Assembly: GCF_963576675.1 (NCBI RefSeq)
Contig: NC_088916.1
Coordinates: 79,873,501-79,937,500, forward strand
Direction of reading: 5' to 3'
Length of the DNA stretch: 64,000 nucleotides
From: Euphorbia lathyris
Taxonomy: Eukaryota; Streptophyta; Magnoliopsida; Malpighiales; Euphorbiaceae
A model generated the notes under the pieces. The model searched no databases. It was not told the origin of the DNA and saw only the letters and a program-made list of their open reading frames with translations. The position numbers were made by a program, and so were the translations under genes. Positions 10,501 through 20,100 of this stretch are shown here, piece by piece. The number at the start of each line of letters is the position of its first letter. Position 1 is the stretch's first letter.

Positions 10501-12066
10501 CGAATTATGAAGATTAGTTTCATAATATAAATACTTATTGTATGATTTTCAAGTAAAAACTCTAATTTGCAATCACAAAGAAAACATTTGAGAGATGAGA
10601 GGAAGGTCTTTCTGTTTCTTAGTTTTACCGTAACTAACCTTAAAAAAACGTTTTTTCTTCTTCTTTATATAGAGAATGAAAAGTCATGATGAAAAGTCAT
10701 GTCTTTTTATTCAATCGGGTCGGATCTCATCAAGAGTGACCCACATGAAATATCCAACCATATTGATATTATATATATTATATATATATATATATTACAA
10801 TACTAAAATATAATATTATGTATATATATTTGTAATATAATTTAAAAAAGAAAAATGTATTAAAGAAATCGACCTATTTGATCCGACTCGAGATTTAATT
10901 TTTAAGTTTAAATTTAATTAAATTGGTAGCGGGCTGAAATGAATTTAAATAATGGAATGTTTTTAGGGTAAGTTATATGAAAATAACAAATGATAATAAT
11001 AATTACAATCTAATTATATTATGAAATCTTATAAGTAATAACTTAATTCTCAAAATGTCAAATAAATAACTTAATTCTCAAAATGTCAAATAAATAACTA
11101 CTAGATCACTCAATTTTTTTTGGATAAATTCCAAAAAAACCCTCTGTGGTTTCACTTATTGACAAAAAAGGATCTGTGCTTTTTCTTTTGTCAAAATGGG
11201 GATTGTGTTTAAGACCGTTAACCAATACGCGAAAAAACAGCTAACCCCGTCAACTGAGCTGACGTAGCAGAGGGTATTTTTATCCAGTTTTTTTTCTTTC
11301 ATATAAAATGTCTCACTTTCCATCAATAATCGATCACCAATTCAATTTAGGGTTTCCCCCCAATTTCTTCATAGATTGAGAAATCCTGGAAGTTAAATCC
11401 TAAATTGGGGAAAAACCCTAAATTGAATTGGTGATCGATTATTGATGGAAAGGGATGCCTTTTATATGAAAGAAAAAAAAACTGGATAAAAATACCCACT
11501 GTCACGTCAGCTCAGTTGGCGGGGTTAGCTGTTTTTCCGCGTTTTGGTTAACGGTCTTAAACACAATCCCCATTTTGACAAAAGAAAAAACACAGATCCT
11601 TTTTTGTCAATAAGTGAAACCACAGGGTTTTTTTTTTTGAAATTTACCCTTTTTTTTCAAATTTCATTAACTGCTTCAATTTCATAAAATAAAAAAGAAA
11701 TATGAGTTTTTGATAATAATTCCGTTACGCGGGCAGGCCCGAAATATAAATATTGTCTTAGTTATAATCGTATGTATTGTAAAAATAGCTGTATATGTTA
11801 CTATTATATAATTATATGAATTAATTGATTAATCAACCTTAATTTTGTAGGGTGTATTTGATGGTCATTGTGGAACTGGGCTAGATCATGGAGTGGCAGC
11901 CGTTGGATATGGATCAGTCAAGGGCTTAGATTACATCATTGTTAAGAATTCTTGGGGATCTAAATGGGGAGAAAAGGGTTTTATAAGGATGAAAAGGAAA
12001 ATTGGCAAGCCTGAGGGCATTTGTGGAATCTACAAAATGGCCTCTTATCCCACTAAAAATAAATGA
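7523..12066 (+). CDS. XCP: Papain-family cysteine protease, xylem cysteine peptidase type
   Basis: A complete gene with four coding exons: 7523-8009, 9698-9933, 10139-10279 and 11851-12066, all introns GT-AG, giving 359 aa. The order is: signal peptide (about 1-28), inhibitory I29 prodomain with the ERFNIN-type helix ([13 protein letters not shown] to [18 protein letters not shown]), then the peptidase C1A domain from about [12 protein letters not shown]. Oxyanion-hole Gln159, catalytic Cys165 (SCWAFS), His301 (DHGVAAVG) and Asn321 (NSWG) are all present, and the first exon junction falls inside the SCGSCW motif. Length and wording agree closely with plant XCP1/XCP2, proteases that digest cell contents in dying xylem vessels after transport to the vacuole. 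Introns are 1688, 205 and 1571 bp; the first holds a tandem duplication and the third a foldback element. It appears intact. XCP1 versus XCP2 cannot be decided here. Confidence 0.95.
7985..8585 (+). repeat. Tandem duplication across the first exon-intron junction
   Basis: Two consecutive units of about 300 bp, roughly 7985-8282 and 8283-8585. Unit 1 contains the end of exon 1 and the real splice donor (gttcttgtg|gtaagtg). Unit 2 repeats it with changes (gttcgagtg|gtaagtg), then shares ttttgattggtc, tttttaagttgttttcagaag-like and ttctttatttggtaac phrases. Unit 2 thus carries a second well-formed donor inside intron 1 but no new acceptor, and its copy of the structural Cys162 codon reads Ser. 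Confidence 0.8.
8586..9697 (+). other. Remainder of protease intron 1
   Basis: No gene or clear element. A weak third echo of the tandem unit may start at 8570. The intron ends in a normal tract and acceptor (catctatacag). Confidence 0.5.
10339..10490. mobile_element. hAT-like MITE fragment in protease intron 3
   Basis: GC-richer block with repeated accggttcaacc-type wording, ending ccgggccggaccgagtttgataacat. The latter is the inverted form of the atgttatcaaactcgg ends common in plant hAT MITEs. The left end is not clear. Confidence 0.4.
11122..11649. mobile_element. Foldback element (long-TIR MITE) in protease intron 3
   Basis: About 528 bp, almost entirely one inverted repeat. The left arm runs ggataaattccaaaaaaacc, ctctgtggtttcacttattg, and so on to ccaattcaatttagggttt near 11355; the right arm mirrors it from aaaccctaaattgaattgg (about 11413) to aatttaccc at 11649. 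Only about 55 bp lie between the arms. Transcribed as part of the intron it would form a hairpin of more than 200 bp. No clear target duplication because both flanks are T-rich. Non-coding. Confidence 0.85.
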
Positions 12067-12549
12067 TTTATTTTTTCATATGATAACATACGACATATTT
12101 TTAATAGCACGTAACGCTCACACGACGCATGAACGATACGTGTCAATACATGAACGATTGGCATTATTGAAAATATTTAGTATGTTATCATTATTCAATT
12201 TATGAGAAATTCTACTATATTCCCGATGTTATATACATGTCCTATCAAATAATAATTTGTACACGTTTATTTCTTAATATCAATCATTTCTTATAAATTA
12301 GTATTTATTCATTTTATAATTAGTTGGGTGTATTCAGTGGTGAATACAAAATTGTTCGGTTGGGGAGCCGATTTTACACGTAGTGTGTAAAAAAAATTTT
12401 GTTTACTAAATTGAACTTGTTCAAATTGTTTTCGTATATATACGTGTTATAATCGGAGTGGTCAAGAACCAATTTTTAAGTACCAATGTAAAACTTGTAA
12501 AAAAGCAGCTATATTATGTTAAAGATTCTTAACATATAAAAAAATTGTG
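12067..12549. other. 3' flank of the protease gene
   Basis: AT-rich with no gene. The polyadenylation region of the protease should lie here, but no single signal stands out. A short gtggtgaatacaaaattg block near 12340 may be a MITE end. Confidence 0.35.
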
Positions 12550-12765
12550 TCTAATAGAAAAAATCGGATTTAGGGACGGCCTAATAGGCTCAAAAAAAAT
12601 AAAAATTTGGATTTAAAAAGGACCTAACATGCCAAAAAAAATTAGAAATTTGGATTCAATGAGGGTCTAACTGGCCCAAAAAATTAGAATTTTGGATTTA
12701 AAAAACCTAACATGCAAAAAAAAAAAAAATTGGAATTTTGGATTTAGAGAAAGTCTAACGGGACT
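12550..12765 (+). repeat. Imperfect tandem repeat, unit about 60-70 bp
   Basis: Four degenerate units share the wording tttggatttaaaaaggacctaac and catgcc/ggcccaaaaaa followed by tagaattttggatt. The units differ in A-run length. No coding. Confidence 0.6.
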
Positions 12766-12767
12766 TG

Positions 12768-13187
12768 GTAAGTTTTGCCTATTGGCATGGCACCCGGAAA
12801 TTTTTAAATAACATATCACACATTTATAGTTAGCTTTAAAAACCAATTACACACATATAGTTGATATTAAAAACATATTACACACTTAAAGTTGGTTCAT
12901 TCGGACCTCATGCATACAAAATCATTGATCTGTCATTTTTGACATATAAGATGACATACAGAATGAACTAATATGTTTTTTTTTTCTATAGCACTCGCAT
13001 GCGATCTCGTCTGTCAAAGATGACAGATCAACGATTTTGTGTGAAAGAGGTCCGAATGAGCCAACTATAGGTGTTTGATAGGTTTTTAAAGCCAACTATA
13101 AATATGTGATATGTTATTTAAAAAGTTCAGGATGCTAATAGAAAAACTTATCAAGTTTAAAGGTGTAAATATGCATTAAGTCTAGTT
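12768..13187. mobile_element. MITE, same family as the foldback at 18081-18542
   Basis: An older copy of the foldback family: left arm phrases catatcacacatttatagtt and cattcggacctcatgcatac, right arm gaggtccgaatgagccaac, ctataggtgtttgatagg and gtgtaaatatgcattaagtc. The arms are inverted but diverged. Non-coding. Confidence 0.7.
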
Positions 13188-13559
13188 TTAATCTTCTACA
13201 TGGGAAGAGCTGAAGAAAACATTGGGTTATGCAAACAATAATTAATTAATTAGAGCATATACTTGATTTAGCATATACTTGATTCATTTCCATAAAAAAC
13301 TATTTCAGAAAATTAGCATGGAACATATCATTAAATAATTATACAAATTAATTGACTTTTTATATCAATCTAAAGGGTGTTTTTCGAGTCTCGAATCGAG
13401 AAATCGAACAAACTATAAAAGAAAATTGACTTTATGCATATACCTAAATGCCACAATATTGAAGGAAACACACGCAAAGAATTACATTCATAATAGAAAA
13501 ATAGTATATTTCGATATAATTAATTAAAAAATTGCAATCCAGAAGTATATTAGAGGAGC

Positions 13560-14400
13560 TTGAATCTGCACCTCTAATGTCATAGATCATGATACATCAA
13601 TGATAGACAGTGATTGAAACTGTATTTGGCACAACGGTGGAAAACAAATTCCACCCAGAATCGATGTTAGATGTGATTAACCAAAAAACAAATCGAACAT
13701 AGAAAAACATATGAACAATAAAATTAGAAATTAAAAGGAAAGAGTTAGACAAATCTGAGACTTGTATTAGCAGTTACCTTAAGACATATGTCGTCGCTAT
13801 TGACGATCGTCTCCCAGGATACAACAGATTACACAAAAGAACTTCTACCGTGTGTAGACTCGTTATCACCGGAGTAGAAAAATAAGAACATTATGATAAA
13901 GTTTTTTCAACAACCTTTTCAACAACTTATGAATTTGACAATCCATTCTATATAAATATAATTCGAAAGAATATGTCTTTTCACGAACGACTGTACACGG
14001 ACAGACACGACTGTTCACGTACGAACATGATTCTTCACGACGGACACGACTATTCATGAAATGAGGCGTATGTTGGTATTTAAATTAATATATAATTTTA
14101 TTCAAAATTTTCCAACAATAGACTCCAGATTCATTTTCTCCAAGAATGACTTCGTAATCTTTCAATGAGCTAGATCTATGTGATGGTAGACAAAACTCTT
14201 CTGTTTTTCCATGAAAGAAAACAACCCACAACCACCCATATAGGGTGAAAGACCATGACCACCCATATATAGAGAAATACACGAAAAAAGAAAAAAACTT
14301 TAAATAAAAGAGAAACTATCAAACCCACCATAATAGTAGATTGATCAAAAAATTATGAAATAAAGAAAAAAGCAAAACAAAGTAAAAAAGTGGCTTATCT
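13560..14400 (-). repeat. Probable LTR or 3' region of the copia relic
   Basis: No gene. It lies at the 3' side of the minus-strand copia coding remains (14430-14905), contains tgttggtatttaaatt at 14069 and several sequences typical of AT-rich LTRs, but I could not define a pair of LTRs. Confidence 0.3.
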
Positions 14401-14429
14401 TTTGTACGAGCATGAAACATATGATTGGC

Positions 14430-14905
14430 AGTGAGATAAATTGCACTAACATTATTTTACCAAAGTTGTATAGGACGTCGGTATACCTAAGGTCTTACAT
14501 TAAATGTAACCAAAGCAGCTCAACTGTGGCAATTACTACAACTTTATATTCACTTTCAATAGAAGACCAGAAAATCGTTGGTTGCTTTCGAGTATGCCAA
14601 GAGACAAGGATGTTGCCTAAGCAGATACATTACGCACTAGTAGATCGTTGATTATCTGGACATCCAGTCCAGTTACTATCAGAATAATAATTAAAAAACT
14701 AAATTAGTGTAGGCGAGAAAACAAAGCCGAAACCCATAGTACCATGAACATAACGAAGAAATCGCTTGACACTTTTCTAATGTTCGTCAGTCGGACAGTG
14801 AAGAAACTGATATAGTTTATTGACTGAGAATGCAATAGCAGGACAAGTCAAAGTAAGATATTGAAGGCTTGTCAACTTTGTATGCTCTTTTCATGATGTT
14901 TCAGG
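14430..14905 (-). pseudogene. Ty1/copia pol remnant (RT C-terminus and RNase H)
   Basis: Minus-strand translation gives recognisable copia wording: a YLTLTCPAIAFSVNKLYQF-type block near 14870, an FLRYVHGTMGFGF block, a SDSNWTGCPDNQRSTSA block and a KQPTIFWSSIESEYK block near 14560. These are conserved steps through the end of the reverse transcriptase and the RNase H of Ty1/copia polyproteins. In-frame stops and substitutions show it is dead. The rest of the element is not seen upstream. Confidence 0.75.
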
Positions 14906-15443
14906 TGTTCGTGCCCAAATTAATATAAATCCATATTTCTATGTTTTATTATTGTCTTATACTTTTGTCCTTCAATTCAATTAACAATTCAATTACATGC
15001 TTGTTTGCTTGCCTCTTAGTTTGATTTTACTTCAATCACTTTACTTTAAAGTTCGAAAGCTCGCGAGTAGAATTGGGCTTGAAGACTCATTTATAGGTTT
15101 ATGAACAAACTCATTAAGAAGCTCGATTATAATATTCATGAACACACTCTTGAGCAAGCTTAGTTTGATTATTTTTTAAATAATAACTAGTTTTTGACCC
15201 GTGAGATGCACATATTAATCTTAATATATAAATATTAACAAAAATATAATTTAATAATTACAATTAATGATATAAAGGTGCTATATAAATTAAATATTAT
15301 TATTTTATTTTCACATTTAATTTAAATAATCTTTTTATAAATAAATATAATAATATAACTAAAGTTAATATATTATATTTTATATTATATTTTTTATCAG
15401 TAAAAAAGGAGGAAGTGACACCTCAGCTCAATCGTTACTGTTT

Positions 15444-15447
<4 letters not shown>
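14906..15447. other. AT-rich intergenic DNA
   Basis: No gene, no defined element. Confidence 0.4.

Positions 15448-15493
<46 letters not shown>
15448..15493. repeat. (AT)n microsatellite
   Basis: About 45 bp of uninterrupted TA dinucleotides. The open frame running through it on the minus strand is low-complexity and not a gene. Confidence 0.9.
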
Positions 15494-15495
<2 letters not shown>

Positions 15496-16035
15496 CTATA
15501 AAGGGGGAAATGTAAAATAACGTAGTTTTATAGGGTTCAAAACCACGTGGTTTTTGTATTAAAGAAATTTCAAATGAACATAAATAAATAAATAGTTGGT
15601 CAAGTTCGTTAAAATTTTCTAACGAATTGAACATGAGTTGGTCAAAAATTGACTCGATTCTATTACAGTCGTAGTTAAAACATAAAAAAAAGGTAAAATA
15701 GGAGAACTACTTTAGAATCAAATACCCTCTCAATTAACATCTATTATATATACATTAAAACTTAAAGTCGAAATGCAAATTTTCTAACTAAAAAAATATC
15801 TTTTATAACTTAAATTTGAATGTTCATGACATGACAATTTATACATGACAAAATTCTATCCTCGTACTAATTCACCGCTAAAGCTCAATACTTAAAAGAC
15901 TAACTTACTCAACCAATCAATTAAACACGTTTATTTCTTAATACCAATTAATTTATCACATCAGTCTTTTTAATTGGTTGAATATATTACTCTCATACTC
16001 TAAATAATATATATCTATATACATATATATATTAA

Positions 16036-16225
16036 AGAGGGCGAGCCTTGGCGCAACGGTAAAACGTTGTTGTCGTGTGACCAGAGGTCACGGGTTCGAG
16101 TCTTAGGAGCGGTCTCTTGCCAATTAAATTGGCAAGGGAAGGCTTGCCCCCAATACACCCTTGTGGTGGGACCCCTCCCCGGACCCTCGCTCAGCGGGGA
16201 CGCGTAATGCGACCGGACCGCCCTT
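16036..16225 (+). mobile_element. Au-type SINE with perfect 18-bp target duplications
   Basis: A 190-bp tRNA-derived SINE. The 5' part has RNA polymerase III promoter boxes: A box tggcgcaacgg (about 16049) and B box gggttcgagtct (about 16092), the latter preceded by gtgaccagaggtcac. The body continues with caatacacccttgtggtg and ggaccctcgctcagcgggg, and the 3' end is ccgcccttt, matching the known plant Au SINE family. Both sides carry the 18-bp direct repeat tatacatatatatattaa (16018-16035 and 16226-16243). The clear duplication suggests a fairly recent insertion. Non-coding. Confidence 0.9.
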
Positions 16226-16289
16226 TATACATATATATATTAAGATGGAAAATTTGACGCTTCTTCGTAAAACAAGTTCTCATTCTCTT

Positions 16290-16660
16290 CTATGGTTCTA
16301 TTGATCATCTTCCATGGAAATTCCCTGATGCAGAGAATTACACACACAACTTGATCAAAGACTTTATCTTGTCATAAAGGACTTCTCCGGACTTCTAATA
16401 ACTTGATCAAAGACTTTATCTTAAAGGACTTCTCCAAAAGTTGGACTTCTAATAAAGGAAGGAGTCCCAAAACAGCATGATTTCGGGATCTATTCCTATA
16501 AATAGTCAGGTATAGTCATACTCACTTGTATGTTAACATTACAATCTCAGAACTAGTATTTACTATTCAACTCTTGCTAAAATATCTACAGACTTAGGCA
16601 TCAAAATCTTCCAAATTTCAGCACTCACTAGTCGTCGAACAGCACCGAAAATTTCATGAA
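16290..16660 (+). repeat. LTR-like fragment with an internal 37-bp duplication
   Basis: Contains acttgatcaaagactttatc...aaaggacttctcc twice (about 16351-16390 and 16402-16437), then a TATA-like ctataaatag at about 16497 and a gacttaggcatcaaaatc stretch like the R/U5 part of some gypsy LTRs. No ends were found. Tentative. Confidence 0.35.
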
Positions 16661-16686
16661 AATTGCGTACGTAGCTTTAATTTTAA

Positions 16687-17014
16687 GGATAAAGTACTAA
16701 AATAGGTTTAAGATTTTTGAAAAAATATCAATTTAATAGGCTCCACGTATAAAATAGCACTAATGTAGGCTTAACGTTTAAAAAAGAGTATCAATTTAGT
16801 TTCGATAACGAAACGTGACACATGAATCATATTACTCTGTTAAATTCAGAACTCAACGGATTAATATGAATGACGTCTCACGTTCCGTTATCGATATCTA
16901 AATTAATACTATTTTTTAAACATTAACCCTACATTGATGCTATTTTGTAAGTACGTGGAACCTAAACTGATACTTCCAAAAAACCTTAGGCCTGTTTTAG
17001 TACCTTATCCCTTA
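16687..17014. mobile_element. MITE, GGATAAAGTACTAAAATAGG family
   Basis: Inverted ends ggataaagtactaaaatagg and cctgttttagtaccttatcc, with inner phrases aaaatagcactaatgtagg and ctattttgtaagtacgtgg also inverted. About 330 bp, non-coding. Fragments of the same family lie at 22725-22860 and 24449-24590. It lies about 110 bp beyond the stop codon of the phosphate transporter gene. Confidence 0.75.
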
Positions 17015-17124
17015 ATTTTAGCCGTATAAAAACACCAAAAATATCAACTCAATATCCATAAATCACCAAAAACCAAATACAAACACCTCCCATCAGTGAA
17101 TTCTGAATCCGTCGCTGATATTCT

Positions 17125-20100
17125 CTATCGATCATCTTCATCCTCATCAATCTCATTATCCTCTAATGATCTCCCCATAGTTTCAGGAGTATAAAGATAA
17201 CTCAAAACCATACCCAAAACACAAACAACCCCCAAAACCACCAAAGTAACCGTCATTGCCTTATTTTTAGGAACAAGAACATCATCAACCATATCTTTCT
17301 CATCAGTAGCCCACAAAACCCCTAAACTCCCAACCAAAGCACCCAATTTCCCAACAGCCCCAGCAATCCCATGACAAGTTGACCTAAACCTCGCCGGAAA
17401 AAGCTCCGCCGGAACAATAAACGTAGTAGTATTCGGTCCAAAATTAGCAAAGAAGAAAGTAAGACCATACAGAACTAAAAAACCAGCATTAGTATTATCT
17501 CTCCAATGGCTATAAGAAATCCCAAGAGCAAAATAAACTAATCCCATGGAGAAAAACCCTGTGATTTGAATCTTTCTTCTTCCGATTCTATCTATGAAAA
17601 ACACAGTGAAGTAATAACCTGGAATTGTTGCGGAGATTGCTACAATGGCTTGGAATGCGGCGATTTTGAAGGATTCTTGGTAAACGTTGTCGTTTTCGAG
17701 TTTGAGGAATTGACTGTAGATTTGGGATTGGAAGAGGTTGCTGCTGTAGAAGACGATGTCGAGGAGAAACCAGTTGATTGAGCAAGAGAAGAGGTCGCGG
17801 CCATGGCGGCGGAGGAATTTTTTGGAGAAAAGGGGGTAAGTTTGACGATCTTGGAGGAGGATTTCTTCTTCTGCTATTTGTGACATTGATACATCTAGGA
17901 CTTTTTCCATGTCTTTTGCTGCTTGGAGGACATTGTTTTCTACTAGAGCTGTGTATCTGAAGTTGCGAAGAAAACTCACATGAAATAGTGAAATTAAGAG
18001 AAGATATAAATTTGAAATTGCATAGTGAAGTTTAGGAGACGTTTTCGGTGAATTTGCAGATTTAAAAATAATTCAAAGTTAGGCTTAATGCATATATACA
18101 CACCAAAACTTCACAAATTTTGACTAATGGCACCCTGAACTTTTAAAATAACCTATCATATATCTATAGTTGCCTTTAAAAACCTATCGCACACCTATAG
18201 TTGGCTTTAAAAACCTATCACACACCTATAGTTGGCTCATTTGGACCTCTTACAGACAAAATCGTTGATCTTTCGTCTTTGACGGATGAGGTGGCATACC
18301 GAACGAGATGGTATGCGTGTTATAGAAAAAAAGAAAAGCGCGTGAGTTCGTTCGGTATGCCACCTCATCCGTCAAAGACGAAAGATCAACGATTTTGTCT
18401 GTAGGAGGTCCGAATGAGCCAACTATAGGTGTGCGATAGGTTTTTAAAGCCAACTATAGATGTGTGATAGGTTATTTTAAAAGTTAAGGGTGCTAATAGG
18501 CAAAACGTGCCAAGTTCAAGGGTGTAAATATGCATTAAGCCTCAAATTTAACTTTAATATTTCCAAATAGGAGAACGATCAAAAATACATCTAACTTTTA
18601 GAGCTAGAAGCAATTAAAATGATGCAATTTTATTTATAACGTTGAAAGTTCATAAGTTGGCTCAATTTCAGACATTATTATAAAACACATATATTTTGTT
18701 TTTTATTCTTCACAAATTCCATATCATTTGGTTGTAAGAAAATTCATATTTTTTGTGATTTAATAATAAAATTGGAGATTAATATTTATAAATTTAGCTA
18801 AATATTTAATTTTTTTTGTCCAACTCGTATAAAAAAACAGTATAGTTTTTATTTTTTTATTTTTAAGAAAAATTTACATCTGATCATATGTTCGTGATCT
18901 GTTATTAATTAGTGATAAAATGACGCATTATGTGATGCTTAGATTACAAAATTCATGACCAAGAAAACAGTTTGATGAATAATTTCTCAAATTGACCAAA
19001 CTTGTCAATAGTAGAGGTAAAATTGCTCTTAGCTGCCAACGTTAGAGATAAAATTGTTCCTAACTGTAAATGTTGAGAGTATTTTTACACCAGATCCCTT
19101 CTAAATAAGATCAAATTTAGCCCGTACATTACTAAAATTTGAAAAATTATGACTTGAATATTATTTAAGTGTGTTCCAAATAAACAAATGTGTCTAAGAT
19201 ATTTAATGTATTACTAACATGATTACAAAAAAACGTCTGCTGAAATACTAATTTGACACGTATAAATTAATTACAATTTTTTTTTTGTCAAAGAGTTTAA
19301 AATGTTTATTGTGTTGCTAATATATAGTTACAAAAAATGTATGAAACTTCTTAAATTTATCGACAAAATTGTTTGGAAGGCCGATGTGACAGTTAAAATA
19401 ACAGTAAAATCAGCATTTTCAAAATTTTAATAATATATGGCTAAAATTGATTTTGCTTGAAAACGTTATGGTTAAATTTAAATCATTTTGTATGCTAGGA
19501 CCAAATCGAGCTTCACCGAAAAAATTGATTTTTCTCGGACCCGGGAAAATTTTGTCTTGGGAAAAATATATATTTTACGATGTTTGACTACAACAGCGGA
19601 AAACGAAAAAAAAAAATAGATGATTATTATTTTCAAATGGGTAAAATTTCAAAAACTTAGGAAAATGTTTTTGGGGTAAAATTTTTATTCAATTGCTTCA
19701 TAAATTTTTACTGTTGATCTTCTCGTTGACTTATTTTACTAAATAAATAAATATTAAAAAATAAAAAATAAAAATATTTTTCTTCATGATATTTTCTAGC
19801 AAACAAACGAGGTCCCATTGTTTAAAAACTTTCGGGATAAGGTGTAAAAATACTCATAATATTAATAGTAAAGAGTAATTTTATCCTTAGCGGTTGCAGC
19901 CAATAGCAATTTTATTTAGGGTAAATAATTCTAAGGTCCCTGTATTTTTACCTAATACACTAGTTAGTCCCGGTGTTTTTAGAAATGATTATATAGTCAT
20001 TCAGTTTTTATTTTCGTCAACTCTTTAGTCCTTATATTTGAGTGAATGGTCAAAATAAACTAAATAAAATTTAAATTACCAAAATGACCCTTTACTGTTT

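Noticed and set aside
17566..17960. Plus-strand open frames
   Set aside because: They are antisense to exon 2 of the PHT1 gene.
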